DNA of 64,000 bases from JBLEFH01 sp047345645 (GTDB lineage Bacteria; Pseudomonadota; Alphaproteobacteria; Rhodobacterales; Rhodobacteraceae): assembly GCA_047345645.1 (NCBI GenBank), contig JBLEFH010000006.1; one strand, given 5' to 3'. This document shows positions 26,685-34,803 of the stretch, piece by piece. A model generated the notes under the pieces. That model worked only from the letters and a program-made list of their open reading frames with translations, had not been told where the DNA came from and did not search any database. Positions within the stretch are counted from its first letter, which is position 1. Each line of letters begins with the position of its first letter. The position numbers were made by a program, and so were the translations under genes.

Positions 26685-27434
26685 ATGAGCAAGGCCAAGA
26701 CAGAGTTCCGCCCGCTGACCAGCGCCGATCGCGACGAGATCCGCGCGCTGGCGAAACGTGCGAAAAACGCCAACACGCTGATGATGCGGGCGATTAACGC
26801 CATGGGCGGGCAGCTCGAGAATGTTCTCACCGCCCTGCCCGGCCCGGTGCAGCGCCAGATGGAGGGGATCACCGCCACCGCGCTGGAGACCGCCTATAAC
26901 GCCGCGAGCCGCGTTGGCGGGCGGGCGCCGGACCTCGGGAAATACTCCCATGAGGCCGCCGTTGTGATGACGGGCGGCGTAGGCGGCGCGGCGGGCCTCT
27001 CGGCGGTTGCGGCGGAACTTCCGGTCACGACCACGCTGATTTTGCGGGCGATTCAGCGGGTTGCGGCGGATCATGGGTTTGACCCGAATGACGAGGCCGT
27101 GCGCAAGGAATGTCTCAAGGTTCTCGGCGCGGGCGGTCCCGGCACCGGCGATGACGGGGTGGACACGTCCTTCCTGACCTCGCGTTTCGCGATCCACGGC
27201 ACGGCGCTGCGTGAGATCATCCAGAAGGTCGCGCCGCGTTTCGCGCTGACCATGGGCCAGAAACTCGGCGCGCAGACGGTGCCGATCCTTGGCGGTGTGG
27301 CCGGGGCGACAATCAACTACGCTTTCATCAATTATTACAAGAACATGGCGCATATCCGTTTCGGCTTGCAGGCGCTGGCGCGGGAGCATGATCCGCAGGA
27401 TATCCGCTCCGCCTTTGAGGCGGCGCTCCGGTAA
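26685..27434 (+). CDS. EcsC family protein
   Basis: A 249-residue protein with the EcsC-type pattern: a helical N-terminus, GGVGGAAGLSAVAAELPVTTTLILRAIQR in the middle (a long hydrophobic, glycine-rich stretch, given here by its key region near residues 105-135), and PILGGVAGATINYAFINYY near the C-terminus. EcsC proteins are of uncertain function; the name comes from a Bacillus ABC-transporter operon. The Met at 26685 is chosen as the first giving a compact N-terminus; the ribosome-binding site is weak. Confidence 0.8.
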   Translation: MSKAKTEFRPLTSADRDEIRALAKRAKNANTLMMRAINAMGGQLENVLTALPGPVQRQMEGITATALETAYNAASRVGGRAPDLGKYSHEAAVVMTGGVGGAAGLSAVAAELPVTTTLILRAIQRVAADHGFDPNDEAVRKECLKVLGAGGPGTGDDGVDTSFLTSRFAIHGTALREIIQKVAPRFALTMGQKLGAQTVPILGGVAGATINYAFINYYKNMAHIRFGLQALAREHDPQDIRSAFEAALR

Positions 27435-27568
27435 CCAAGCGCCGGGTCGGGCGCGGCCGAAAGATGAACGCGCACCTTCCCGGCGCAGTGCGATGTTTCC
27501 TCAAAATGCAGCGGCGCCACGCCTTCAGGCGGCGGGTCTTGAGGGGCTGTCTGGCCCCGAAAGGCGCG

Positions 27569-28105
27569 CTATCCGGCCACCGCTTTGGCGAAACGGGGCA
27601 GGCGCGCTTTTTTGAAAAGACGGCGCTGCGTCCACGCCTCGCCGGAAAACCGCTCCACATCGGCCAGAATCCGCGCTGCGAGCGCGCACGCGGCATCCGG
27701 CGACTCGCCTGCCCAATCGGCCAGAAACGCGTCGGGATGGAAGCGCAGTACGTCGTGGCGCGCCAGAACCCGTGTCGGGAAATCCGAGAGGTTCAGGGTC
27801 ACGATGCCCGCCGCCTGCGCACCGATGGCGGCGGCGAGGACATGGGCGTCGTTGGGGTCGGGCAGGACCAGATCGTCATGGGGCGGCACGGGGGCCTCCG
27901 CCGCTGGCCATGCCGCTTTCAGCGCCGCGATCTCGCCGCGCGCAATCACCTCGCCTTCAGGGCCAAGCCGCGCCGCCGCCCGCGCCCATTCCTCCAAAAT
28001 CCGGCCCGACCAGAGCGGGGTGAACGCGCCCGCTTTCGCTGCGCCAAGCAAGGTTTCGCGCATGATATTGGGGTAGAGGACGCAGGCGTCGAGCAGGAGC
28101 CGCAT
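27569..28105 (-). CDS. PIN-domain protein
   Basis: A 178-residue PIN-like protein. The N-terminus MRLLLDACVLYPNIMRE carries the first acidic residue, and LPDPNDAHVLAAAI supplies the central acidic pair, followed by IVTLNLSDFP. These match metal-dependent PIN ribonucleases. No antitoxin gene is adjacent; instead the ATG overlaps the stop of the rRNA methyltransferase gene (TGATG), which suggests a housekeeping RNA-processing role rather than a toxin-antitoxin pair. A toxin role is not excluded. Confidence 0.8.
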   Translation of the reverse strand: MRLLLDACVLYPNIMRETLLGAAKAGAFTPLWSGRILEEWARAAARLGPEGEVIARGEIAALKAAWPAAEAPVPPHDDLVLPDPNDAHVLAAAIGAQAAGIVTLNLSDFPTRVLARHDVLRFHPDAFLADWAGESPDAACALAARILADVERFSGEAWTQRRLFKKARLPRFAKAVAG

Positions 28106-29289
28106 CAGTCGAGCCGCAGGAAAATGGCTTTGAGATAAGAGGTTTCCGCGAGGGCGCTATGCACCGGATGATCCGGCCCGGCGGCCCCGGTCGCGATGAG
28201 TTGCGCGGCGCGGCGGGCGCGCCCGACACCGCGCAAGCTTGCGGTGCGGAATTTGTCGAGATCGGCGGCGTGGGAGCAGGAGCAAAGGACGAGATAGCCG
28301 CCCGGCTTGGTCAGCGCCGCCCCGGCTTTGGCGACCTTTTCGTAAGCCCTGAGCCCCGCCTCCAGCGCGCCCTTGTGCGGGGCGAAAGCGGGCGGATCGC
28401 AGACGACCACATCGAAACGCGCGCCTTCCTCCTCAAGCGCCGCCATCACGGCGAACGCATCGCCTTGGCGGGTGTGGAACCGCTCGGAAACACCGCTGGC
28501 CTCCGCGCCTTTTTCGGCCAGTTCCAGCGCCGCCGCCGAGCCATCGACCGCCAGCGCCGAGGCCGCGCCGCCCGCCAGCGCGGCGAGGGAAAACCCGCCG
28601 ACATGGGAAAACACATCCAGCATATCGCCGCCCTTTGCGAGCCGCGCGGCGAAGGCGTGATTGGGGCGCTGATCGTAGAAAAGCCCGGTTTTCTGCCCGC
28701 CCAGAAGGTCCGCCATATAAGTCGCGCCATTCATCGGAACCGGGATCAGCTCGCTGACCGCGCCATGGGTGACGGCGCTGTCCTCGTCCAGACCTTCGAG
28801 CGCACGGGCACGGCCCGAGGCATTTTTCACGATGGTTGTGACGCCGGTGACGGCCGTCAGCGCCGCCGTGAGATCGTGCCACATCGCCTCGGCCCAAGCG
28901 GCATTGGGCTGGATCACCGCGACGTCGCCAAACCGGTCGATGATCACGCCGGGCAGCCCGTCGCCCTCGGCGTGGATGAGACGGTAAAACGGAGCCTTGA
29001 AAAGCCGCTCGCGCAGCGCCAGCGCGTGCAAAAGCCGCGCCTCAAGCCAGCCGCGATCAATGACGGCTTCGGGATCCCAGTCCAGCACCCGGATCGCGAT
29101 TTTCGAGGCGGGATTAACGGTCGCCACCGCCAGATCGCGCCGCTCGCTGTCTTGCAGGCTGACCACCGTGCCGGGGGCGAGCGCCTTGCTGCGGCGGTCG
29201 AGAACGATCTGATCCACAAAAGCCCAAGGGCTGTCATAGCGGCGAAAACGCGCCTTCGGGCGCAGGCGGATGATGGGGTGATCTGTCAT
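28105..29289 (-). CDS. Class I SAM-dependent 23S rRNA methyltransferase, RlmI-like
   Basis: A 394-residue protein with an N-terminal PUA domain (residues 1 to about 75, RRYDSPWAFVDQI and PGTVVSLQD) and a C-terminal Rossmann methyltransferase. MLDVFSHVGGFSLAAL is the SAM-binding motif and VVCDPPAFAP the catalytic region. The closest well-known family is RlmI, which makes m5C1962 in 23S rRNA. The segment GLFYDQRPNHAF is typical. Site specificity is inferred from the family only. It is co-transcribed with the PIN gene. Confidence 0.85.
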   Translation of the reverse strand: MTDHPIIRLRPKARFRRYDSPWAFVDQIVLDRRSKALAPGTVVSLQDSERRDLAVATVNPASKIAIRVLDWDPEAVIDRGWLEARLLHALALRERLFKAPFYRLIHAEGDGLPGVIIDRFGDVAVIQPNAAWAEAMWHDLTAALTAVTGVTTIVKNASGRARALEGLDEDSAVTHGAVSELIPVPMNGATYMADLLGGQKTGLFYDQRPNHAFAARLAKGGDMLDVFSHVGGFSLAALAGGAASALAVDGSAAALELAEKGAEASGVSERFHTRQGDAFAVMAALEEEGARFDVVVCDPPAFAPHKGALEAGLRAYEKVAKAGAALTKPGGYLVLCSCSHAADLDKFRTASLRGVGRARRAAQLIATGAAGPDHPVHSALAETSYLKAIFLRLD

Positions 29290-29322
29290 GCGCTCTCATA
29301 GCTTGGCGGCGGAAAAGAGAAA

Positions 29323-29350
29323 AGGGCCGCCCTCGGGGCGACCCTTTTTC
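29323..29350. terminator. Bidirectional rho-independent terminator
   Basis: An imperfect stem, AGGG then one mismatch then CGCCC, loop TCG, GGGCG and CCCT, has TTTTT on its right and an A-rich run on its left (a U-rich tract for a minus-strand transcript). It can end the 47-codon gene transcribed from the right. A second small perfect hairpin (GATCTTT/AAAGATC) lies at 29355-29371. Confidence 0.7.
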
Positions 29351-29369
29351 AAACGATCTTTTTGAAAGA

Positions 29370-29513
29370 TCAGGCGTGTGCGCCAACATGGAACAGGCGT
29401 GCGATGCGGGCACGGAAGTTGCTCATGTGTTCAGCGATGAACGCGCTGCGCATGGCGTGGGCGCGGTTCAGGATGTCTTCGCGTTCGCGGTTGGTCAGGT
29501 AAGTACGGGTCAT
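29370..29513 (-). CDS. Small 47-residue hypothetical protein (DUF1127-like)
   Basis: A short open frame, beginning MTRTYLTNREREDILNRAHA and ending RLFHVGAHA. It is amphipathic, rich in Arg, Asn and Ala, with no Cys. AGAGG lies ten bases before the ATG, and a strong terminator follows 20 bases after the stop, so it looks like an independent monocistronic gene. Similar short proteins, including DUF1127-type, are common in Rhodobacteraceae and some overlap regulatory RNAs. I cannot assign the family firmly. Confidence 0.6.
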   Translation of the reverse strand: MTRTYLTNREREDILNRAHAMRSAFIAEHMSNFRARIARLFHVGAHA

Positions 29514-29625
29514 TTCGTTTGCCTCTAGCAATGATCAAGTTCGTGTTCGGGGAGATAGATACGCGCCCTCACCGAGTTTTTGCACCGCAAAAAAGGCAAA
29601 ACCCGCTATGCGCGGGCGTTATGGC

Positions 29626-30312
29626 TCACCGGAAGGCCAGATGTTTCAGATAGCGCCGCTCCAGCAGGCGAAACGCGCCGATGATGATGAAGGTCAGGAT
29701 CATATAAAGCGCCGCCGCCGCGATAAGCCCCTCATAAGCCGTATAAAATTTGGCGTTGAGGGTGCGGCCCGCGCCGAGAATGTCCTGAATGGTGATGATG
29801 GACGCGACGACAGAGCCATGCAGCATAAACACGAACTCGTTACCATATTGTGGGAGCGCCCGGCGGAGCGCCGAGGGGATGATGACGAGTCGCAGGGCTT
29901 GCAGATTCGACAGGCCAAGTGCCTTGGCCGCCTCGCCCTCGCCTTTCGGGATCTGCTCGACCGCGCCGCGGATGATTTCGGTCCCGTAAGCGCCGGAATT
30001 GAGGGCAAAGGCGATCAGCGCGCACCACCAGGGCGAGCGCAGGAAGGTCCAGAGGAAGCTGTCCCGGATCACCTCGAATTGCGCGAGGCCGTAATAGATC
30101 AGGAAGAGTTGCACGAGCAGCGGCGTGCCCCGGAAGACATAGACATAGGCTTTAACGATCTGGCTGAGCACCGGCACCCGGCGGGCGCGGATGATGCCGA
30201 AGGGCAGCGCGATGCAAAAGCCGATCATGAGCGCGAGGGCGACGAGTTGGACCGTCATCCACATCCCGTCCGCGAAGAGTTGCCAGTTTTCCCAGATCAG
30301 TTCAGTGCGCAT
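29626..30312 (-). CDS. Amino-acid-type ABC transporter permease (HisM-like)
   Basis: A 228-residue inner-membrane permease with about five hydrophobic segments and the EAA loop (GEGEAAKALGLSNLQALRLVI), the docking site for the ATPase. Typical polar-amino-acid permease segments are VFRGTPLLVQLFLIYYG and NSGAYGTEIIRGAVEQIP. The ATG at 30312 is used because AAGGGG precedes it; it overlaps the upstream permease by 11 bases, indicating coupled translation. No ATP-binding subunit gene is found nearby. Confidence 0.9.
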   Translation of the reverse strand: MRTELIWENWQLFADGMWMTVQLVALALMIGFCIALPFGIIRARRVPVLSQIVKAYVYVFRGTPLLVQLFLIYYGLAQFEVIRDSFLWTFLRSPWWCALIAFALNSGAYGTEIIRGAVEQIPKGEGEAAKALGLSNLQALRLVIIPSALRRALPQYGNEFVFMLHGSVVASIITIQDILGAGRTLNAKFYTAYEGLIAAAALYMILTFIIIGAFRLLERRYLKHLAFR

Positions 30313-30991
30313 CGACGATCCCCTTCGCATATTTGCGTTCCAGACGGTCGAAGATGATCTGCGACACCCATGTCAGGAAAAGATAAAAGACGAAGACGAA
30401 GAGGTAGAAGGTGAAGGGCTCGCGCGTCGTTTTGCCCGCGTCCCCGGCGAGTTTCACGAGGTCGTTGAGGCCGATCACGGAGACGACGGCGGTTGATTTC
30501 ACCAGCACCTGCCAGACATTCGCATAGCCCGGCAGGGCGAAGCGCAGGAGTTGCGGCAGGGTGACGTTCCAGAGCGTCGGGAGCGGGCGCAGGCCGAGCG
30601 CGCGCGCCGCCTCTCCCTGCCCGCGCGGGACGGTTTGATAAGCGCCCCGGAAGGTTTCCGAGAGGTATGCGCCGAAGATCAGCCCGATGGCGAGCATCCC
30701 GGCGAGGAAAGGCGAAAGGTCCACATAATCCCAGCCGAGCCGGGTGCCGATGTCGTTCAACAGGCGCTGGCCGCCGAAATAGAGGAGCAGCATCATCACG
30801 AGGTCCGGGATGCCGCGAATAAAGGTGGTGTAGATCAGCGAGAGGCCGCGCAAGATCGGGCCGCCGCCAATCACCGCCGCCGCCGAGAGCGCGCCGAGAA
30901 AGGTCGCAAGCGCGAGGGAGGCGAGCGCAAGGGCCACGGTGACGACCGCGCCGCGCATCAGAAGTTCGGAATAGGCAATGAGGCTGTCCAC
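30302..30991 (-). CDS. Amino-acid-type ABC transporter permease (HisQ-like)
   Basis: A 229-residue permease paired with the HisM-like protein. It has the segments TTFIRGIPDLVMMLLLYFGGQ, SETFRGAYQTVPRGQGEAARALGL (the EAA loop), and LLRFALPGYANVW. The start codon is GTG at 30989-30991, with GGAGG eight bases upstream. The VOC gene ends directly before it. Together the two permeases would form the transmembrane heterodimer of a polar amino acid importer. Confidence 0.9.
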   Translation of the reverse strand: MDSLIAYSELLMRGAVVTVALALASLALATFLGALSAAAVIGGGPILRGLSLIYTTFIRGIPDLVMMLLLYFGGQRLLNDIGTRLGWDYVDLSPFLAGMLAIGLIFGAYLSETFRGAYQTVPRGQGEAARALGLRPLPTLWNVTLPQLLRFALPGYANVWQVLVKSTAVVSVIGLNDLVKLAGDAGKTTREPFTFYLFVFVFYLFLTWVSQIIFDRLERKYAKGIVDAH

Positions 30992-31531
30992 TTAACGCGC
31001 CTCCGCCGCGAGGGCGCGGAGGGCGTCGGCCACATCCTGCGTCTCGGTTGCGTCCGCGCCGCGCGCCTTGCGGATCTCATAGGCTTTCGCCAACACTTGC
31101 GCATGGGTCGTGCCTTGTGGCGGGTCGAATTTATAGCTCGCGAGTTCCAACAAAAGACCAAGCGGGTCGCGAAAATAGAGGCTATCCATAAAGCCGCGAT
31201 CGACGATGCCGGTGTTCTCATAGCCCGCCTCGGTCAGCCGCTCCGCCGCGACGCGGATCGTCGCCTGGCTCACCATCAGCGCGATGTGATGTAAGCCGCC
31301 AACGGGCTGCCGCTGCTGGTTTTTCGGCACCGCCCGGCCCTCTTCGGTAAAGACGGTAATCGTCGTACCGTCGCCCGTGTCGAAATAGAGGTGATTGGTT
31401 TTGAAATCGTCAAGATTGGGCTGCTCGAAGAGAAGGCGCATCCCCAGCAAACCTTCCCAGAAATCAACGGAGGTTTGCCGGTCGGCACCGTTGAGGGTGA
31501 TGTGATGAAGGCCCTGAACCTGCACAGTCAT
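30992..31531 (-). CDS. VOC-family (glyoxalase/dioxygenase-like) protein
   Basis: A 179-residue metal-enzyme-fold protein with two beta-alpha-beta-beta-beta modules. GLHHITLNGAD starts the first and GGLHHIALMVSQ the second, each supplying a metal-binding His; the DPLGLLLELASY segment supplies a Glu. It resembles ring-cleaving dioxygenases and glyoxalases. It is embedded in the ABC transporter operon, directly before the HisQ-like gene (no spacer) and 61 bases after the binding-protein gene, so it may act on the imported compound. The substrate is unknown. The Met at 31531 gives the family N-terminus. Confidence 0.85.
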   Translation of the reverse strand: MTVQVQGLHHITLNGADRQTSVDFWEGLLGMRLLFEQPNLDDFKTNHLYFDTGDGTTITVFTEEGRAVPKNQQRQPVGGLHHIALMVSQATIRVAAERLTEAGYENTGIVDRGFMDSLYFRDPLGLLLELASYKFDPPQGTTHAQVLAKAYEIRKARGADATETQDVADALRALAAEAR

Positions 31532-31592
31532 GCGGCGTCCTTTGGTTGTCGGCAGGCGCGAGCGATGCGCCTGCCGCACGGGTCAGAAGGGA

Positions 31593-32783
31593 TCAGCTCG
31601 GCGAGTCGCTGCTGTCGCTGTCCGAGCTGTCCGAACCGCCATCCGAGGAGTCGCTGTCCGAGCCGCTGTCATCGGAGCCGGAGTCGGACCCGCTGTCGCT
31701 GGAGTCGGAGGAGGAATCGGACCCGGCATCAGAGCCAGCATCCGAGCCCGCATCGCTCGACGCGCTGTCGTCCGAAGCGCTGTCGTCGCTGGAGGCGTCC
31801 GAAGCTGCGTCGTCCGAGGCCGCGTCATCCGTTGCGCCCTCATCCGTCGCCGCGTCATCGGTCGCACCCTCCTCGGTGGCCGCATCGTCGGTCATCGCGT
31901 CATCGCCGCCTGCTGCGTCATCTGCTTCTTCAGCGAGCGTCTCGGCAGCGCTTTCGTCCATCTCGGCGTTGTCGGTGGTATCCACTTCACCCTCGGTCTC
32001 CGGGGAGGCCGCATTCGGGTTCGGATCTTCGCCGTAAATATCGACCTCGAAGTAATTCCCGGCGATCTCGCTGTAGCGCCCGCTTTCACGAATGGTCGCA
32101 ATTGCGTCATTCAGATTGCTTTTCAGGTCATCTTCACCCTGACGGATGCCGATTCCGATGCCTTCGCCGTGGATCTCCACGGTGCTTTCCGGCTCGCCCT
32201 TGAACTCATAGCCTTCGCCATTGTCGGTCTCAAGGAAGCCTTGCGAGAGGGTCAGCGCGTCTGCATAAACCGCATCGACGCGGCCCGCCACGAGGTCCAG
32301 AACCGCCTCGTCTTGCGTCGCGTAAAGCGCCAGCTCGGCATTGGGGTGCAGACCTTCCATAGCGTCATGCGCAATGGTGCCGCGCTGCACGCCCACGGTC
32401 ACGCCCGAAAGATCGCCCGCAAAGTCCACATCGCTGTCCGCAGCGGCGGCGAACTGGGTCGGAGTCTCGTAATATTTATTCGTGAAATCAATCACCTGCT
32501 TGCGCTCTTCGGTGATCGACATGGAGGCAACGATGGCGTCACATTTGCGCTCCAGAAGCGCCGGAATGATGCCGTCCCAATCCACTTTCACCATGGAACA
32601 CTCGGTGCCCATCTCGTCGCAAAGCGCATTGGCGATATCGACATCAAAGCCCGTGATCGAGCCATCTGCCGAGGTTTCCGAAAACGGAGGATAGGCGCCC
32701 TCCACACAGATCCGCAGGTCCTGCGCCTGTGCCGCGATGGCCGTGCTGGCGAGAAGCGCAGCGGTGGTCAGTAGCGTTTTCAT
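31593..32783 (-). CDS. ABC transporter substrate-binding protein with long Asp/Ser-rich C-terminal tail
   Basis: A 396-residue periplasmic binding protein. It has a signal peptide (1 to about 21, MKTLLTTAALLASTAIAAQA) and a bacterial extracellular solute-binding family 3 domain (about 22-251) with RICVEGAYPPFSE, GFDVDIANALC and GVQRGTIAHDA. Residues about 252-396 form a low-complexity tail. It is first rich in Glu, Asp, Ala and Thr, then almost pure Ser/Asp with SDSSDS-type repeats. The frame is uninterrupted and ends in a stop, so the tail is real as read. Such a tail is unusual in this family. It leads the operon with VOC and two permease genes. Confidence 0.88.
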   Translation of the reverse strand: MKTLLTTAALLASTAIAAQAQDLRICVEGAYPPFSETSADGSITGFDVDIANALCDEMGTECSMVKVDWDGIIPALLERKCDAIVASMSITEERKQVIDFTNKYYETPTQFAAAADSDVDFAGDLSGVTVGVQRGTIAHDAMEGLHPNAELALYATQDEAVLDLVAGRVDAVYADALTLSQGFLETDNGEGYEFKGEPESTVEIHGEGIGIGIRQGEDDLKSNLNDAIATIRESGRYSEIAGNYFEVDIYGEDPNPNAASPETEGEVDTTDNAEMDESAAETLAEEADDAAGGDDAMTDDAATEEGATDDAATDEGATDDAASDDAASDASSDDSASDDSASSDAGSDAGSDAGSDSSSDSSDSGSDSGSDDSGSDSDSSDGGSDSSDSDSSDSPS

Positions 32784-32811
32784 TGATACTCTCCCTAATT
32801 GAACTGGGGAA

Positions 32812-32840
32812 AGAATGTGAAAGCGCGTCCCCTCCGTCAA
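32812..32840 (-). promoter_or_regulatory. Putative promoter of the binding-protein operon
   Basis: On the minus strand TTGACG (32835-32840) and CATTCT (32812-32817) are 17 bases apart, 29 bases or more upstream of the binding-protein ATG, which has GGGAGAG as ribosome-binding site. The -35 is good and the -10 weak, as is common in this family of bacteria. Confidence 0.35.
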
Positions 32841-32947
32841 GCTGAAAGCACGTGTGACGCGACGCCCGCGCATGGACATTCGAGGCGCGCAGGGCTATGT
32901 CACGGCAAAGGGATGTGCCCCGTTGCCCCCTGTGTCGAAAGGCTTTG

Positions 32948-34054
32948 ATGACCATTCTTCTGATCCTTCTGACCCTCGCGGTCACGCTGGTCGCGCTTCT
33001 GCTCGCGGGCCGTGCAATTCTGCGCGATGCTGCGCCGCAGCGCGCCGCCGCAGCGCAGGCAGAGCTTGTGGATGTGGCGCAGGACTCGGCGCATCTGTCC
33101 CGTGAGGCGCGCCGCCGGAACAGGGAAGAGCCCGCCGCGTCTCCGTCACGCGCTGCGCGTTATGCCAGTCTTGCGGTGCTTCTGGCTCTGCTCGCAGGTG
33201 GCGGCGCGCTTTACTGGACCATCGGCGCGCCCGGCTATCGCGACCACCCCATGGCCGAGCGCCGCGCCGCCGCCGACGCGGCCCGCGCCGCCATGCCGAC
33301 CCAAGCGGAAGCCGAGGCCAACGCGCCCGATCTCGATTTCCCGGAGAACCCCGATCTCGAAGGGCTGGTCGCGGAACTCGAAACCGCGCTGGAGACCCGC
33401 GATGATCCCACCGGATGGCGGCTCCTTGCTCGCAGCAGCGCCCGGCTGGGCGATTTTGTCCGGGCTCGTGAAGCGCAGCAAAATGTCGTGGCGTCCGAGG
33501 ATGCGGCCCTCGCCGACCGGGTGGATCTCGTCGAATATATGTTCTTCGCGGCGGGCGGCTATCTCTCGCCCGAGGCCCGCGACGAGTTGCAAATCGCGCT
33601 CGATCTCGACCCGGCCGAGCCGCGCGCCCGCTATTATCTCGGGCAGGCGCTCTTGCAGGATGGCGACCAAGAGGGCGGCATCGCGGTGTGGGAGGATTTG
33701 CTCGCGGACAGCCCCGCCGAGGCCCCTTGGGTTGGCGCAATCGAGGCGCAGATGGCGCAGCTTGCCCCGCTCCGCAATGAAGCGCGCGGGCCGAGCGCCG
33801 CCGATATTGACGCCGCCGAAGACATGGCCCCCGAGGATCGAGATGCCTTCATCCGCTCCATGGTTGAGGGTCTGGAATCGCGGCTCGCCACCGAAGGCGG
33901 CAGCCCGGAGGACTGGGCACGGCTGATCCGCTCGCTCGGCGTACTTGGCGAGACGGACCGCGCCCGCGCAATTGCCGAAGAGGCCGAAACCCGCTTTGCG
34001 GACGCGCCCGATGCGCTCGCCGACATTCGCGCCGCCGCGGAGAGCCTGCCATGA
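32948..34054 (+). CDS. ccmI: Cytochrome c-type biogenesis protein CcmI (CcmH/TPR type)
   Basis: A 368-residue membrane protein with an N-terminal hydrophobic helix (MTILLILLTLAVTLVALLLAG), a short basic loop (REARRRNREEP), a second helix near residue 80-98 (SLAVLLALLAGGGALYW), and a periplasmic TPR-rich domain (LARSSARLGDFVRA, PRARYYLGQALLQDGD). This is the CcmI layout: a chaperone that presents apocytochrome c to the haem-ligation complex. No other ccm genes are adjacent. The start at 32948 follows AAAGG; its stop overlaps ruvX (ATGA). Confidence 0.85.
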   Translation: MTILLILLTLAVTLVALLLAGRAILRDAAPQRAAAAQAELVDVAQDSAHLSREARRRNREEPAASPSRAARYASLAVLLALLAGGGALYWTIGAPGYRDHPMAERRAAADAARAAMPTQAEAEANAPDLDFPENPDLEGLVAELETALETRDDPTGWRLLARSSARLGDFVRAREAQQNVVASEDAALADRVDLVEYMFFAAGGYLSPEARDELQIALDLDPAEPRARYYLGQALLQDGDQEGGIAVWEDLLADSPAEAPWVGAIEAQMAQLAPLRNEARGPSAADIDAAEDMAPEDRDAFIRSMVEGLESRLATEGGSPEDWARLIRSLGVLGETDRARAIAEEAETRFADAPDALADIRAAAESLP

Positions 34055-34518
34055 TCCATGAGGATATCGCCGACTTCGCCGCCGCCCTGCCCGCGCATCG
34101 CGCCCTCGCCGGGCTCGATCTGGGCACCAAAACCATCGGCGTGGCGGTGTCGGACCGGCTCCTGAGTGTCGCCAGCGGCGTCGAGACCATCAAGCGTAAG
34201 AAATTCACCGCCGATGCGACGCGCCTGCTGGAGATCATCACAGACCGCGAAATTGCCGGAATCATCCTCGGCCTGCCGCGCAATATGGACGGCTCCGAAG
34301 GGCCGCGCTGCCAGTCCACCCGCGCCTTTGCCCGCAATCTCACCGGGCTGACCGACCTGCCGATCGCCTATTGGGACGAGCGCCTCTCCACCGTCGCCGC
34401 TGAACGCGCGCTCTTGGAGGCCGACATGTCCCGCGCCAAACGCGCCCAGGTGATCGACCATGTGGCGGCGAGTTACATCCTTCAGGGCGCTCTCGACCGG
34501 CTGCGGAACCTGCGATGA
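34051..34518 (+). CDS. ruvX: Holliday junction resolvase-like RuvX (YqgF family)
   Basis: A 155-residue RNase H-fold protein. GLDLGTKTIGVAVSD carries the first catalytic Asp, GLPRNMDGSEGPRC the typical loop, and WDERLSTVAAE the Glu. The C-terminal region HVAASYILQGALD completes the site. YqgF proteins process the 16S rRNA 5' end and have been described as resolvases in some bacteria. Overlaps of four bases with ccmI and with the DUF1289 gene indicate an operon. Confidence 0.92.
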   Translation: MIHEDIADFAAALPAHRALAGLDLGTKTIGVAVSDRLLSVASGVETIKRKKFTADATRLLEIITDREIAGIILGLPRNMDGSEGPRCQSTRAFARNLTGLTDLPIAYWDERLSTVAAERALLEADMSRAKRAQVIDHVAASYILQGALDRLRNLR

Positions 34519-34742
34519 GTATCCCGACCCTCACCTCCCCCTGCATCGGCATCTGCCAGATCAACCGCGAGACGCGGCTTTGCCTCGGCTGTCACCGCAC
34601 CATCAATGAGATCGGGGCGTGGAGCCGGATGAGCGAGGAGGAGCGCAAAGAGGTCATGGCCCTGCTGCCCGAGCGCGCCAAAACCAACACACCCCCGCGT
34701 CGCAGCGGGCGGGCGCGGCTCGCGGACAAACGGCGCGGCTGA
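34515..34742 (+). CDS. DUF1289 family protein
   Basis: A 75-residue protein with the DUF1289 cysteine pattern: CIGICQINRETRLCLGCHRT, then the WSRMSEEER segment. Four Cys are in place to bind a metal, probably zinc or an iron-sulfur cluster. The C-terminus is basic. Function is unknown to me. ATGA overlap with ruvX. Confidence 0.85.
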   Translation: MSIPTLTSPCIGICQINRETRLCLGCHRTINEIGAWSRMSEEERKEVMALLPERAKTNTPPRRSGRARLADKRRG

Positions 34743-34803
34743 GAAGAGCGGCGACGCCGCTTGCGGGCGGCGAGAGGCCCTTCGGCCTTGAGCCGCGCGC
34801 CGT

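Noticed and set aside
27569..28105. PIN gene as half of a toxin-antitoxin pair
   Set aside because: No small antitoxin gene is next to it; it is overlapped by an rRNA methyltransferase gene on the same strand.
31600..31850. Low-complexity DNA that could be a simple tandem repeat rather than coding
   Set aside because: The binding-protein frame is continuous through it and ends in a stop, and codon choices vary while the Asp/Ser pattern is kept.
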